DNA from: Burkholderiales bacterium JOSHI_001
GTDB lineage: Bacteria; Pseudomonadota; Gammaproteobacteria; Burkholderiales; Burkholderiaceae_C
Direction of reading: 5' to 3'
DNA: 64,000 bases
Assembly (NCBI GenBank): GCA_000244995.1
Contig: CM001438.1
Location: 3,868,090 to 3,932,089, forward strand
Shown here: positions 56,033 to 64,000 of the stretch, one piece after another
How positions within the stretch are numbered: position 1 is the first letter of the stretch
How the letters are laid out: each line of letters opens with the position of its first letter
Program-made: the position numbers and the translations under genes
Notes under the pieces: model-generated
What the model was told of the DNA's origin: nothing
The model's input: only the letters and a program-made list of their open reading frames with translations
Databases searched by the model: none

Positions 56033-56344
56033 ATGAAGCGCCTGGCCCAAGCCCCCAACCTGGCCCTCGCCACGCTGTGGGCCGACATGCTCAGCGGCGC
56101 CGGTGTGCCCACCCAGGTGCTGCGCGCCTATGCCAGCGGCATTGCGGGCGAGATCCCGCCCGACCAGTCGCTGCCCGAGCTGTGGGTGAGCGACGATGCG
56201 CAGTGGCCCGCCGCCCGCACCCTGTTGCATGAACTGCAGCACCCGCCCGCGCGGCGCTGGGCCTGCCGCGGCTGCAACGAAGTGATCGACGGCCCCTTCG
56301 GCCAGTGCTGGCGCTGCGGCGCCGAAGCGCCGGCGCTGCCATGA
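56033..56344 (+). CDS. DUF2007-like protein with zinc ribbon
   Basis: 103 residues. Residues 1-65 look like a DUF2007 signal-transducing fold (acts on ordering, DMLSGAGVPTQVL, LWVSDDAQWPAARTLL). The end is a zinc ribbon CRGCNEVIDGPFGQCWRCG. The partner or ligand is unknown. The stop overlaps the nitroreductase start by ATGA, so they are coupled. Confidence 0.75.
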   Translation: MKRLAQAPNLALATLWADMLSGAGVPTQVLRAYASGIAGEIPPDQSLPELWVSDDAQWPAARTLLHELQHPPARRWACRGCNEVIDGPFGQCWRCGAEAPALP

Positions 56345-56961
56345 ACCATCCCTTGGCGCGCGACGCCGAACCCGATTGGTCAGACCTGGCGCTGGCGCTG
56401 ATCAACTCGCGCTACTCGGTGGCGCCCAAGCGCCTGCAGGCACCGGGCCCCAGCGAAGAACAATTGCTTCAATTGGTGCAGGCCGCCGCCAGTGCGCCCG
56501 ACCACCGCGCCCTGCGGCCCTGGCGCGTGGTGCGCATTGCCGACCACCAGCGCATGGCGCTGGCCGACGTCTTCGAGGTCATCGCTGGCGACCGAACGCC
56601 ACCACCCACGCCGGACGACATCCAGAAAAGCCGCGCCAAGGCGCTGCGCGCGCCCATGCTGCTGCTGCTGGTGCTGCGCCTGCAACCCGAAGACGACGAG
56701 GTGCCGGAGCAGGAGCGCTGCATCAGCGCCGGCGCCGCGATGATGAACCTGCTGCTGGCTGCGCACGCGATGGGTTATGCCGGCATGCTGACCAGCGGCC
56801 GATCCATCCGCACCGAACGCTTCGCGCGCGCGTTCGCCTTGGGGCCGGATGAGCGCGCGCTGTGTTTCGTCTCGCTGGGCACACCGGACGATGTGCGAAC
56901 ACGTCCGCGCCCCTCGCCAAACGAACTGCTCAGCGACTGGGCCGGGCCGCCCGCCCGCTAG
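56341..56961 (+). CDS. Nitroreductase-family FMN protein
   Basis: 206 residues. INSRYSVAPKRLQAPGPSEEQL, ASAPDHRALRPWRVVRI (FMN phosphate and ring contacts), SAGAAMMNLLLAAHAMGYAGM and FVSLGTPDD follow the NfsB/YdjA-type fold. Reduces quinones or nitro compounds with NAD(P)H; true substrate unknown. YdjA-like short form, not the longer NfsA. Overlaps the convergent SDR stop by four bases. Confidence 0.9.
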   Translation: MNHPLARDAEPDWSDLALALINSRYSVAPKRLQAPGPSEEQLLQLVQAAASAPDHRALRPWRVVRIADHQRMALADVFEVIAGDRTPPPTPDDIQKSRAKALRAPMLLLLVLRLQPEDDEVPEQERCISAGAAMMNLLLAAHAMGYAGMLTSGRSIRTERFARAFALGPDERALCFVSLGTPDDVRTRPRPSPNELLSDWAGPPAR

Positions 56962-57746
56962 AAGGTGCCCGGGTAGGCTCCGCCGTCCATCAGCAGGTTC
57001 TGTCCGGTGATGTAGCCGGCGTGCACGCTGCACAGGAACGCACAGGCGGCGCCGAACTCGTCCGCCTGCCCCAAGCGCGCCGCCGGGATGCTCGCCTTGC
57101 GCTTGTCCAGCACGGCCTCGATGGGCTCACCGGTCTTGGCAGCCACCGCCTGCAGGGTGCCGCGGATGCGGTCGGTGTCGAAGAAGCCCGGCAGCAGGTT
57201 GTTGATGGTGACGTTGGCGCGGGCCAGCCGGGGCTGGCGCGCCAGGCCGGCGACGAAGCCGGTGAGCCCGGTGCGGGCGCCGTTGCTCAGGCCCAGCGCG
57301 TCGATGGGCGCCTTCACCGCGCCCGAGGTGATGTTCACCACCCGGCCGAAGCCGCGTGCGGCCATTGCGTCCACCGTGGCCTTCATCAGTTCGATGGGGG
57401 TCAGCATGTTGGCGTCGATGGCCGCCAGCCATTGTTCGCGACCCCAGTCGCGGAAGTCGCCCGGCGGCGGGCCGCCTGCGTTGTTCACCAGGATGTCCAC
57501 CTGCGGGCAGGCCGCCAGCGCCGCGGCCCGGCCCGCCGCGGTGGCGATGTCGCCCGCCACCGTGCGCACCTCGATGCCACCGTTCAGGCCGCGCAGTTCG
57601 CCCGCGGTGGCTTCCAGCACATCGGCCCCCCGCGCCGTGATGACCAGGTTCACGCCTTCGCGCGCCAGCGCCGCCGCGCAGCCCTTGCCCAGCCCCTTGC
57701 TGGCGGCGCACACCAGCGCCCACTTGCCTTGCAGACCCATGTCCAT
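56958..57746 (-). CDS. SDR-family oxidoreductase
   Basis: 262 residues. NAD(P) site AASKGLGKG, NNAGGPPPGDF, and TSGAVKAPIDALGLSNGARTG. In this position the catalytic Tyr of YxxxK is replaced: the stretch has Ser but Asn-Gly-Ala-Arg instead of Tyr-xxx-Lys, so it may not be a typical reductase. Homologues are annotated 3-oxoacyl-ACP reductase-like, or as the GdhI/FabG-like group without a tyrosine. Expression with the DMT gene 31 bases upstream is likely. Confidence 0.82.
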   Translation of the reverse strand: MDMGLQGKWALVCAASKGLGKGCAAALAREGVNLVITARGADVLEATAGELRGLNGGIEVRTVAGDIATAAGRAAALAACPQVDILVNNAGGPPPGDFRDWGREQWLAAIDANMLTPIELMKATVDAMAARGFGRVVNITSGAVKAPIDALGLSNGARTGLTGFVAGLARQPRLARANVTINNLLPGFFDTDRIRGTLQAVAAKTGEPIEAVLDKRKASIPAARLGQADEFGAACAFLCSVHAGYITGQNLLMDGGAYPGTF

Positions 57747-57777
57747 GTTGTCTCTCCTGACAGCTCCAAGCCGATGA

Positions 57778-58692
57778 TCAACGCGATTTCGCCAACAGCC
57801 AGATGCCCGCCAGCACCACCGCCGTGCCGGCGGCGATCCAGGGCGTGAAGGGCTCGTCCAGCACCAGCACGCCCAGCGTGATGGTGGCCACCGGCCCCAC
57901 CATGCCGGTCTGCGCGGTGGCCCCGGCGCCGATGCGTTCGATGGCCATCATCACCATCAGCACCGGCGCGAAGGTGCAGGCGGTGGCGTTCAGCAGCGAC
58001 AGCCACAGCACGGCGCTGGGCACCTGGGCCGCCGACAGCGGCCTCAGCAGCACGAACTGACCGATGCACAACACACAGGCCACCGAGGTGGCCAGACCGG
58101 TGAGCCGCAGCGAACCCAGCCGGCGCACCTCCTCGCCGCTGAACACCAGGTACACCGCATAGCTGACCGCGCTGGCGAACACCAGCGCCGCGCCCAGCGG
58201 CACGTTGGCACCGGCCCAGCGCGCTTCGTGGCCGAAGACCAGCAGCACGCCGCTGTAGCTGATGGCCAGCGCCAGCCATTGCCTGACCGCCACCTGGCGC
58301 TTGAACAGGACAACGCCCATCAGCAGCACCAGCGTGGGGTTCAGGTACAGGATCAGCCGCTCCAGCGACGCGCTGACGTACTGCAGGCCCAGGAAGTCCA
58401 GGAAGCTGGCCAGGTAGTAGCCGCAAAAGCCCAGGCCCAGCACCACCCGCCAATCGCGACCGGTGAGCGGCGCCTTGCCGCGGCCGGCCCACCAGGCCAG
58501 CGCCAGGAACATCGGCAGCGCGAACAGCATGCGGTACATGATGACGGTGACCGCGTCCACGCCATGCCGGTAGGCCAGCTTCACGATGATGGCCTTGCCG
58601 GAAAACGCGATGGCCCCGGCCAGTGCCAGGCCCAGGCCCACCCAGCGCGGCGAAGGCAGGGCAGGTGACGCGGCGGCCGTGCCGGCAGCCAC
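57778..58692 (-). CDS. EamA/DMT transporter
   Basis: 304 residues with ten helices (AIAFSGKAIIVKLAYRHGVDAVTVIMYRML, LDFLGLQYVSASLERLILYLNPTLVLLMG, MMAIERIGAGATAQTGMVGPVATI). Substrate unknown. The GTG start overlaps the TAG stop of the gamma-glutamyltransferase gene (TAGTG), so the pair is coupled and the transporter may handle its substrate or product. Confidence 0.88.
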   Translation of the reverse strand: MAAGTAAASPALPSPRWVGLGLALAGAIAFSGKAIIVKLAYRHGVDAVTVIMYRMLFALPMFLALAWWAGRGKAPLTGRDWRVVLGLGFCGYYLASFLDFLGLQYVSASLERLILYLNPTLVLLMGVVLFKRQVAVRQWLALAISYSGVLLVFGHEARWAGANVPLGAALVFASAVSYAVYLVFSGEEVRRLGSLRLTGLATSVACVLCIGQFVLLRPLSAAQVPSAVLWLSLLNATACTFAPVLMVMMAIERIGAGATAQTGMVGPVATITLGVLVLDEPFTPWIAAGTAVVLAGIWLLAKSR

Positions 58693-60323
58693 TAGAAGCC
58701 CATTGCCGCGCCGTCGCGCCGGGCGTCGCTGGCGGCCACATAACCTTCACGGCCCGGGACGCCCAGGCGCCAGATGAATTGGCCCGCGCCGAAGTCCTGG
58801 TAGCTGTCGTTCAGGGCCTCCACCTGGTGGCCCAGGGCGCGCAGGCCGGCCAGGGTGTCGGCCGGCATGGCCGGCTCCACGTTCAGCGACAGCCCGGCGT
58901 TGAAGCGCCAGCGCGGCGCGTCACACGCAGCCTGCGGGTTCTGGCCATGGTCGAGCATGCGCACCAGGGTCTGCACATGGCCCTGCGGCTGCATGTTGGC
59001 GCCCATCACGCCATAGCTCATCTGCGGTGCGCCGTCCTTCATCAGGAAGGCCGGGATGATGGTGTGGAAGGGCCGCTTGCCGGGCGCCACCACGTTCGGG
59101 CTGGCGGGGTCCAGGCTGAAGCCGTGGCCACGGTTCTGCAGGCTGATGCCCCAGTCGGGCAGCACCACGCCGGAGCCGAAGCCCATGAAGTTGCTCTGGA
59201 TGAAGCTGACCATCATGCCGCGCTCGTCGGCCGCGGTCAGGTAGATGGTGCCGCCCTTGACCGGGTTGCCGGGCTCAAAGGCTCGGGCACGCTTCGGGTC
59301 GATCCGCTTCGCGCGCTGGGCCAGGTAGGCGGGGTCCAGCATCTGCTGGGGCGTCACGGCCATGCTGGCGGGCTCGGCCACGTAGCGGTAGACGTCGGAA
59401 AAGGCCAGCTTGATGGCTTCGATCTGCAGGTGGTGCGCGGCCGTGCTGTCCGGCCCCAGGGCCGCCAGGTCGAAGTGCTGCAGCAGGCCCAGCGCGATCA
59501 GCGCGGTGATGCCCTGGCCGTTGGGCGGGATCTCGTGCAGTTCATGACCACGGTAGCTTTGGCTGACCGTGTCCACCCACTGCGCACGGTAGTCGGCGAA
59601 GTCGGCCTGGGTGTGCGCCCCGCCGTGCGCGGCGCTGCTGGCGGCCAGCGCAGCGGCGATCTCGCCCCGGTAGAAGGCCTCGCCGCGGGTGGCGCCGATG
59701 GCGCGCAGCGCCCGGGCGGCGCCGGGCATGTTGAACAGTTCGCCCACCTCGGGCGCGCGGCCCCGCGGCAGGAACACCTCGGCAAAACCGGGCTGCGACA
59801 CCAGGTCCTTCACCTGCGACGCCAGCCGCCATTTTTCCTGCACCACCACAGGCACCGCGTAGCCGCGCTCGGCGATGTCGATGGCCGGGGCCATCAGGTC
59901 GCCGAAGGGCAGGCGGCCGAACTTTTCACTCAGCAGGGCCCAGGCCGACACCGCGCCCGGCACGGTCACGGTGTCCCAGCCACGCACCGGCGTGGCCGTG
60001 CTGGCGCTGCCATGGCGCTGCTTGAAGTAGCCCGGCGTCCAGGCCCGGGGCGCGCGGCCGGACGCGTTCAGGCCATGCAGCTTCTGGCCGTCCCACACAA
60101 TGCAGAAGGCGTCCGAGCCCAGGCCGTTGCTGCAGGGTTCCACGATGGTCATCACCGCGGCGGCGGCCACGGTGGCGTCCACCGCATTGCCGCCCACGGC
60201 CAGCATGCGCAGCCCGGCCTGCACGGCCAGGGGGTGCGAGGTGGCCACCATGTTGCGGGCGAACACCGGCTGGCGCGGGCTGGTGTAGCGGCTTTGGTAG
60301 TTGAAGCGCTGGTTCATGGGCAT
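58692..60323 (-). CDS. Gamma-glutamyltransferase family protein
   Basis: 543 residues, Ntn hydrolase. Self-processing should occur before Thr359 in KGGTIYLTAADERGMMVSFIQSN, giving large and small subunits; the small one has GSGVVLPDWGISLQNRG and MGANMQPQGHVQ. No signal peptide is seen, so it may be cytosolic and act like the GgtA/YwrD group instead of the periplasmic Ggt. Cleaves gamma-glutamyl or related amides. Coupled to the DMT transporter. Confidence 0.92.
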   Translation of the reverse strand: MPMNQRFNYQSRYTSPRQPVFARNMVATSHPLAVQAGLRMLAVGGNAVDATVAAAAVMTIVEPCSNGLGSDAFCIVWDGQKLHGLNASGRAPRAWTPGYFKQRHGSASTATPVRGWDTVTVPGAVSAWALLSEKFGRLPFGDLMAPAIDIAERGYAVPVVVQEKWRLASQVKDLVSQPGFAEVFLPRGRAPEVGELFNMPGAARALRAIGATRGEAFYRGEIAAALAASSAAHGGAHTQADFADYRAQWVDTVSQSYRGHELHEIPPNGQGITALIALGLLQHFDLAALGPDSTAAHHLQIEAIKLAFSDVYRYVAEPASMAVTPQQMLDPAYLAQRAKRIDPKRARAFEPGNPVKGGTIYLTAADERGMMVSFIQSNFMGFGSGVVLPDWGISLQNRGHGFSLDPASPNVVAPGKRPFHTIIPAFLMKDGAPQMSYGVMGANMQPQGHVQTLVRMLDHGQNPQAACDAPRWRFNAGLSLNVEPAMPADTLAGLRALGHQVEALNDSYQDFGAGQFIWRLGVPGREGYVAASDARRDGAAMGF

Positions 60324-60361
60324 GGCAGGTGCGTGGGTGCGGCAATGGTACGGGGCGGCGC

Positions 60362-61987
60362 CTAGGGCTGGTCCATGGGTTCGGACACATAGCGCCGCAC
60401 CAGCGGCGGCTCTGGCCCCTGGTGCAGCGCCAGGCGGCGCTGGCGCAGGGCCTGGTCGCCGGCGGTGAAGCGCTCCAGACGGCGCAGGTGCTCCACCCAG
60501 GTTTCATCGACGAAATACTCCACATAGCGACCCGGCACCGCGGCGTCGCGGAACAGGCCCCAGGACAGGGCGCCCTGGCGCAGCCGGGCGGCGCGGGTTT
60601 CGCGCATCACCTCGGCAAATTCGCCGGCCTGGGCGGGCGCGATGCGGTATTCCACCGTCACCATCACCGGGCCGGCGTCGGGGTCCACCGGCTCGGCAGG
60701 CTCGGGCACCACCCCGGCGGGTGGGGCCGGGCGGTGTTCGTCCAGCCCACCGCCGGCCACCGACACATGGCGGGTGAACAGGGTCACCACCACGCCGAAA
60801 GCCGCCCCGGCGAGGATGGCCGTGCGCACCGAGTACATGCCCGCGAACTGGCCCCAGAAGGCCGCGCCGCCCGCCGCACCGCCCATCAGCGACATCTGGT
60901 AGACCGACATGCCGCGCGCGCGCACCCAGTCCGGCAAGGCCAGTTGCACCGACACGGCGGTGGAGTTGGCCGACGCCAGCACCGCCGCGCCGGCCACCAC
61001 CATGGCCGGAAACGCCACCCACACATTGGGCGCCAGCGCCACCACCACCGCGCTGGCCGCATGCGCCAGGGTGCCGGCGCGCACGAAAGCGTCGCGGTCG
61101 AAGCGCGCGCGCAGCCCCGGCATCAACAGCACCATCAGCACGCCGCCCCCGCCGGCCGCGGCCAGCAACGCGGTGAAGCTGCCCGCGCCCGCGCCCGGCC
61201 AGGCCTTGGCCACCAAGGGCAGCAAGGCCATCAGCGACGACATCTGCAGCATCAGTAGCGCAATGCGCAGCAGCCCGGCCTTCACCCGCGGGTTCTGCCG
61301 CACATGCTGCAGGCCCACGCGCATGGCGCCCACGAAACGTTCACCCGGCAAGGCCCGTTGCGGCTGCTGCGCGCGCCAGCGCACGATGAGCCAGAAGGCC
61401 ACCAGCGACAGCACCGCGTTCAGCCCGAACACCAGCTGCGGCCCCGCCGCGGCCAGCAGCCCCCCCGCGATGGCCGGACCCACGATGCGTGGCAGGTTCA
61501 TGGCCAGGCCGTTCAGGGCCAGTGCGGCAGGCAGCCTTTCACGCGAGACGATGCTGGGCACGATGGCCGAAAACGTGGGCCAGCGCATGGCCATGGTGAT
61601 GCCGTTCAGGAAGGTCAGCAGCAGCAGCCCGGTGGCCGTGATGTGCCCGGACAGCGACACCGCCACCAGCACCAGCGCGATCAGCGCGGCCCACAACTGC
61701 GTGGCGGCGAAGTAACGCCGCCGGTCCACGATGTCGGCCAGCGCGCCGCTGGGCAGGCCCAGCAGGAACATCGGCAGGGTGGACGCGGTCTGCACCAGCG
61801 CCACCCACAGCGGCTCGTGCGTCAGGCTGACCATCAACCAGGCCGCGGCCACATCGTGCATCCCCATGCAGATGTTGGCCGCCAGCCAGGCCAGCCACAG
61901 CCAACGGAAGACGGGTTCACGCAGGGGCTCGAAGGCGCCCAGCAGGCCCGCGGGGCGGGCAGCGCTGGCGGGGCCGGGTTCGCTCAT
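60362..61987 (-). CDS. MFS exporter (EntS/DUF894 type) with C-terminal ABM-like domain
   Basis: 541 residues. Twelve helices over residues 20-410, with LGLPSGALADIVDRRRYF and SIVSRERLPAALALNGLAMNLPRIVGPAIAGGL typical of enterobactin-exporter-like MFS_3 proteins. The last ~115 residues are a soluble domain (VMVTVEYRIAPAQAGEFAEVM...WGLFRDAAVPGRYVEYFVDETW) like antibiotic-monooxygenase folds, common in this family. ATG at 61987 picked; longer frame is not supported. Ligand unknown. Confidence 0.87.
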   Translation of the reverse strand: MSEPGPASAARPAGLLGAFEPLREPVFRWLWLAWLAANICMGMHDVAAAWLMVSLTHEPLWVALVQTASTLPMFLLGLPSGALADIVDRRRYFAATQLWAALIALVLVAVSLSGHITATGLLLLTFLNGITMAMRWPTFSAIVPSIVSRERLPAALALNGLAMNLPRIVGPAIAGGLLAAAGPQLVFGLNAVLSLVAFWLIVRWRAQQPQRALPGERFVGAMRVGLQHVRQNPRVKAGLLRIALLMLQMSSLMALLPLVAKAWPGAGAGSFTALLAAAGGGGVLMVLLMPGLRARFDRDAFVRAGTLAHAASAVVVALAPNVWVAFPAMVVAGAAVLASANSTAVSVQLALPDWVRARGMSVYQMSLMGGAAGGAAFWGQFAGMYSVRTAILAGAAFGVVVTLFTRHVSVAGGGLDEHRPAPPAGVVPEPAEPVDPDAGPVMVTVEYRIAPAQAGEFAEVMRETRAARLRQGALSWGLFRDAAVPGRYVEYFVDETWVEHLRRLERFTAGDQALRQRRLALHQGPEPPLVRRYVSEPMDQP

Positions 61988-62035
61988 CGGGGCAGTATCC
62001 CCGTGCGGGCACCCGGGCGGAGACGCTGAAGCGAC

Positions 62036-62060
62036 AAGGCCCCGCTGGTGGCGGGGCCCT
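62036..62060 (-). terminator. Terminator-like hairpin after tctA
   Basis: GGCCCCGC/GCGGGGCC stem of eight pairs with loop TGGTG (62038-62058). On the minus strand it is followed by TT-G-T. It lies between the tctA stop (62098) and the MFS start. No strong T-run. Confidence 0.5.
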
Positions 62061-62097
62061 GGCATGACACGAGCAGGTGCACGTCGGCGGCGACGGA

Positions 62098-63609
62098 TCA
62101 GTCGTCCTGGAAGGCTTCTTCGCGCTTGCTCTTGATCGAAGGCAGCGACACCACCACGATCATCGCGAAGGCCGCCAGCAGCAGGCCGGCCGACAGCCCG
62201 CGGGTGAAGAAGGTGCTCCAGTCACCGCGGGACAGCAGCAGCGCGCGGCGCAGGTTCTCTTCCATCATGGGCCCGAGGATGAAGCCCAGCAGCAGCGGTG
62301 CGGGCTCACAGCCCAGCTTGTAGAAGATGTAGCCCACCACCGCGAAGCCGGCGCCCATGTAGACGTCGAAGGCGTTGTTGTTCAGCGTGTACAGGCCGAT
62401 GGAGCAGAACACCATGATGGCCGGGAACAGGAAGCGGTAGGGCACGGTGAGCAGCTTGATCCAGATGCCGATCAGCGGCAGGTTCAGGATGATCAGCATG
62501 GCATTGCCCACCCACATGCTGGCGATCAGGCCCCAGAACAGCTGCGGGTTGCTGGTCATCACCTGCGGGCCGGGCTGGATGCCCTTGATGGTCATCGCGC
62601 CCACCATCAGCGCCATCACCGCGTTGGGCGGAATGCCCAGGGTCAGCATGGGGATGAAACTGGTCTGCGCGCCGGCGTTGTTGGCGGCTTCCGGGCCGGC
62701 CACGCCGCGGATGTTGCCCTGGCCGAAGGGCACGTCGCCCGGCTTGCCGCCCACTTTCTTTTCCACCGTGTAGGCGGCAAAGGAGGCCAGCAAGGCGCCA
62801 CCGCCAGGCAGCACGCCCAGGATGGAGCCCAATGCGGTGCCGCGGATGACCGCCGGCCAGGCGCGCACGAAGTCGTCCCTGGTGGGCCACAGGCCCTTCA
62901 CGTCCTTGGTGAACACCTCGCGGTGTTCAGCCGGCTTGCCCAGGTTGGAGATGATCTCGCCAAAGCCGAACACACCCATGGCGATGGCCACGAAGCCGAT
63001 GCCGTCGGTCAGCTCAGGGATGTCGAAGGAAAAGCGCGGCACGCCCGAAATGACGTCGGTGTTGATCTGGCCCAGCAGCAGGCCCAGCAGGATCATCGAG
63101 ATGGCCTTGATGAGCGAGCCCGAGGCCAGCACCACCGCGCCGATCAGGCCCAGCACCATCAGGCTGAAGTACTCGGCCGGGCCGAACTTGAAGGCCAGCT
63201 CGGTCAGCGGGGGCGCGAAGGCCGCGATGATGATGGTGCCCACGCAGCCGGCGAAGAAGCTGCCCAGGCCGGCCGCGGCCAGCGCGGCGCCGGCGCGCCC
63301 GCGCCGGGCCATCTGGTAGCCGTCGATGGCGGTGACCACCGAGCTGCTTTCACCCGGCACGTTGATCAGGATGGCGGTGGTGGAGCCACCGTACTGCGCG
63401 CCGTAATAGATGCCGGCCAGCATGATGAGCGCGGGCGTGGCGTCCAGCGCGTAGATGCTGGGCAGCAGCATCGCGATGGTGGCCACCGGCCCCAGGCCGG
63501 GCAGCACGCCGATCAGGGTGCCCAGCAGCGCACCGCCGAAGGCATAGGCCAGGTTCTGGAAAGTGAAGGCGACGCCGAAGCCCATCGCCAGGTTGTTCAG
63601 CAGGTCCAT
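62098..63609 (-). CDS. tctA: Tripartite tricarboxylate transporter large permease TctA
   Basis: 503 residues, about twelve helices. GVLPGLGPVATIAMLLP and GVLPGGGALLASFAAYTVEKK are the duplicated family signatures; AGIYYGAQYGGSTTAILINVPGE and GFILGPMMEENLRRALLLSRGD are also standard. Works with TctB and a periplasmic TctC binding protein to take up citrate or other carboxylates. TctB starts just upstream; TctC would lie beyond the window edge. Confidence 0.96.
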   Translation of the reverse strand: MDLLNNLAMGFGVAFTFQNLAYAFGGALLGTLIGVLPGLGPVATIAMLLPSIYALDATPALIMLAGIYYGAQYGGSTTAILINVPGESSSVVTAIDGYQMARRGRAGAALAAAGLGSFFAGCVGTIIIAAFAPPLTELAFKFGPAEYFSLMVLGLIGAVVLASGSLIKAISMILLGLLLGQINTDVISGVPRFSFDIPELTDGIGFVAIAMGVFGFGEIISNLGKPAEHREVFTKDVKGLWPTRDDFVRAWPAVIRGTALGSILGVLPGGGALLASFAAYTVEKKVGGKPGDVPFGQGNIRGVAGPEAANNAGAQTSFIPMLTLGIPPNAVMALMVGAMTIKGIQPGPQVMTSNPQLFWGLIASMWVGNAMLIILNLPLIGIWIKLLTVPYRFLFPAIMVFCSIGLYTLNNNAFDVYMGAGFAVVGYIFYKLGCEPAPLLLGFILGPMMEENLRRALLLSRGDWSTFFTRGLSAGLLLAAFAMIVVVSLPSIKSKREEAFQDD

Positions 63610-63619
63610 GGCGTGGCTT

Positions 63620-64000
63620 TCAGCGCGCGAGGAAGGAAGGCCACAGCGGAATGGTCAGCTTCAGGCCCCAGATGAAGATGAACCAGCTGCCCGCGGTCAG
63701 GATGACCGCGTTCACCACGGCTTCCTTCAGCTTGAATTCGTCGCTGGCCGTGGCCGAAATCAACACCAGCAGCGGCAACGCGATGAACATGCCCAGGTGC
63801 GGCAGGAACCAACCGAAGCTGGCCACCGAGCCGACGATCCAGATCAGCGGCTTCCAGGCCCAGGGGCCGATGGGGTCGCCGTCGTTGGTTTCGATGGTGA
63901 GGGCCTTGAACAGGATGAAGGCACCCAGCAGCGCCATCATCACGCCCAGCCCGAAGGGGAAGTAGGCCGGCCCGGGTTTGGCCGAACTGCCGAAGCTGTA
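63620..64000 (-). CDS. tctB: Tripartite tricarboxylate transporter small subunit TctB (partial)
   Basis: 126 C-terminal residues seen; the frame runs off the window edge at 64000. GPAYFPFGLGVMMALLGAFILFKAL is the TctB family motif, followed by helices at WIVGSVASFGWFLPHLGMFIALPLLV and AVVNAVILTAGSWFIFIWGLKL. Small four-helix partner of TctA, which begins 10 bases downstream. Confidence 0.92.
   Translation of the reverse strand, partial: YSFGSSAKPGPAYFPFGLGVMMALLGAFILFKALTIETNDGDPIGPWAWKPLIWIVGSVASFGWFLPHLGMFIALPLLVLISATASDEFKLKEAVVNAVILTAGSWFIFIWGLKLTIPLWPSFLAR

Overview
The window is GC-rich DNA with strong G/C bias at third codon positions. Its content points to a betaproteobacterium of the order Burkholderiales: the block exbB-exbD-lpxK-trm112-kdsB-adk is in the usual betaproteobacterial order, there is a complete cbb3 oxidase locus with an O2-sensing FNR, and there are TctA/TctB-type transporters and two large TonB-dependent receptors. 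A Rubrivivax/Leptothrix/Ideonella-like relative is my guess, not something shown. I found no rRNA, tRNA, CRISPR array or insertion sequence.

Layout. 1-4.5 kb: tail of a Lys/Ala/Pro-rich protein with a strong terminator, threonine aldolase, a GFA-fold protein and a LuxR-type two-component pair. 4.7-10.7 kb: the most unusual region, an island of predicted hydrolases. It holds an NlpC/P60-like protein, a 1119-residue fusion of a CHAT (caspase-like) protease to a ComEC-like metallo-beta-lactamase domain, a leaderless M15 peptidase and a DUF2235 lipase-like protein facing them. It could be a defence module or a set of secreted effectors; I know no described system with this set. 11-17.1 kb: a fused osmoprotectant-type binding protein/permease without its ATPase, and a tightly coupled operon TVP38 - ATP-grasp - YHS lipoprotein - patatin - DUF547. 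17.3-21.6 kb: a selenoneine cluster (egtD, senA, senB, senC). EgtD makes hercynine, SenC selenophosphate, SenB a selenosugar, and SenA joins them.

21.7-25.8 kb: a DMT transporter with a His-rich tail, a short frame interrupted by an in-frame TGA, an alpha/beta hydrolase and an orphan lipoprotein. 25.8-38.2 kb: icd, then a microaerobic respiration block of TauE/SafE-like protein, hemN, fnr and, on the minus strand, ccoI-S-N-O-Q-P-G-H plus a small membrane protein. A perfect FNR box lies inside ccoS just upstream of ccoN, and another box lies between hemN and fnr. 38.2-45.9 kb: DUF192 protein, sodB, xseA, the exbB...adk operon and an SDR dehydrogenase, ending at a textbook bidirectional terminator. 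46-52 kb: two tandem TonB-dependent receptors. 52.4-64 kb: psd, a DUF2189 membrane protein, quinone oxidoreductase, DMT exporters, a nitroreductase, an SDR, gamma-glutamyltransferase, an MFS exporter and tctA/tctB, the last cut by the window edge.

Start sites were moved inward from the longest open frames where a Shine-Dalgarno, an ATGA/GTGA overlap or a family N-terminus favoured it. All functional calls are by recognition of motifs; no database search was run.
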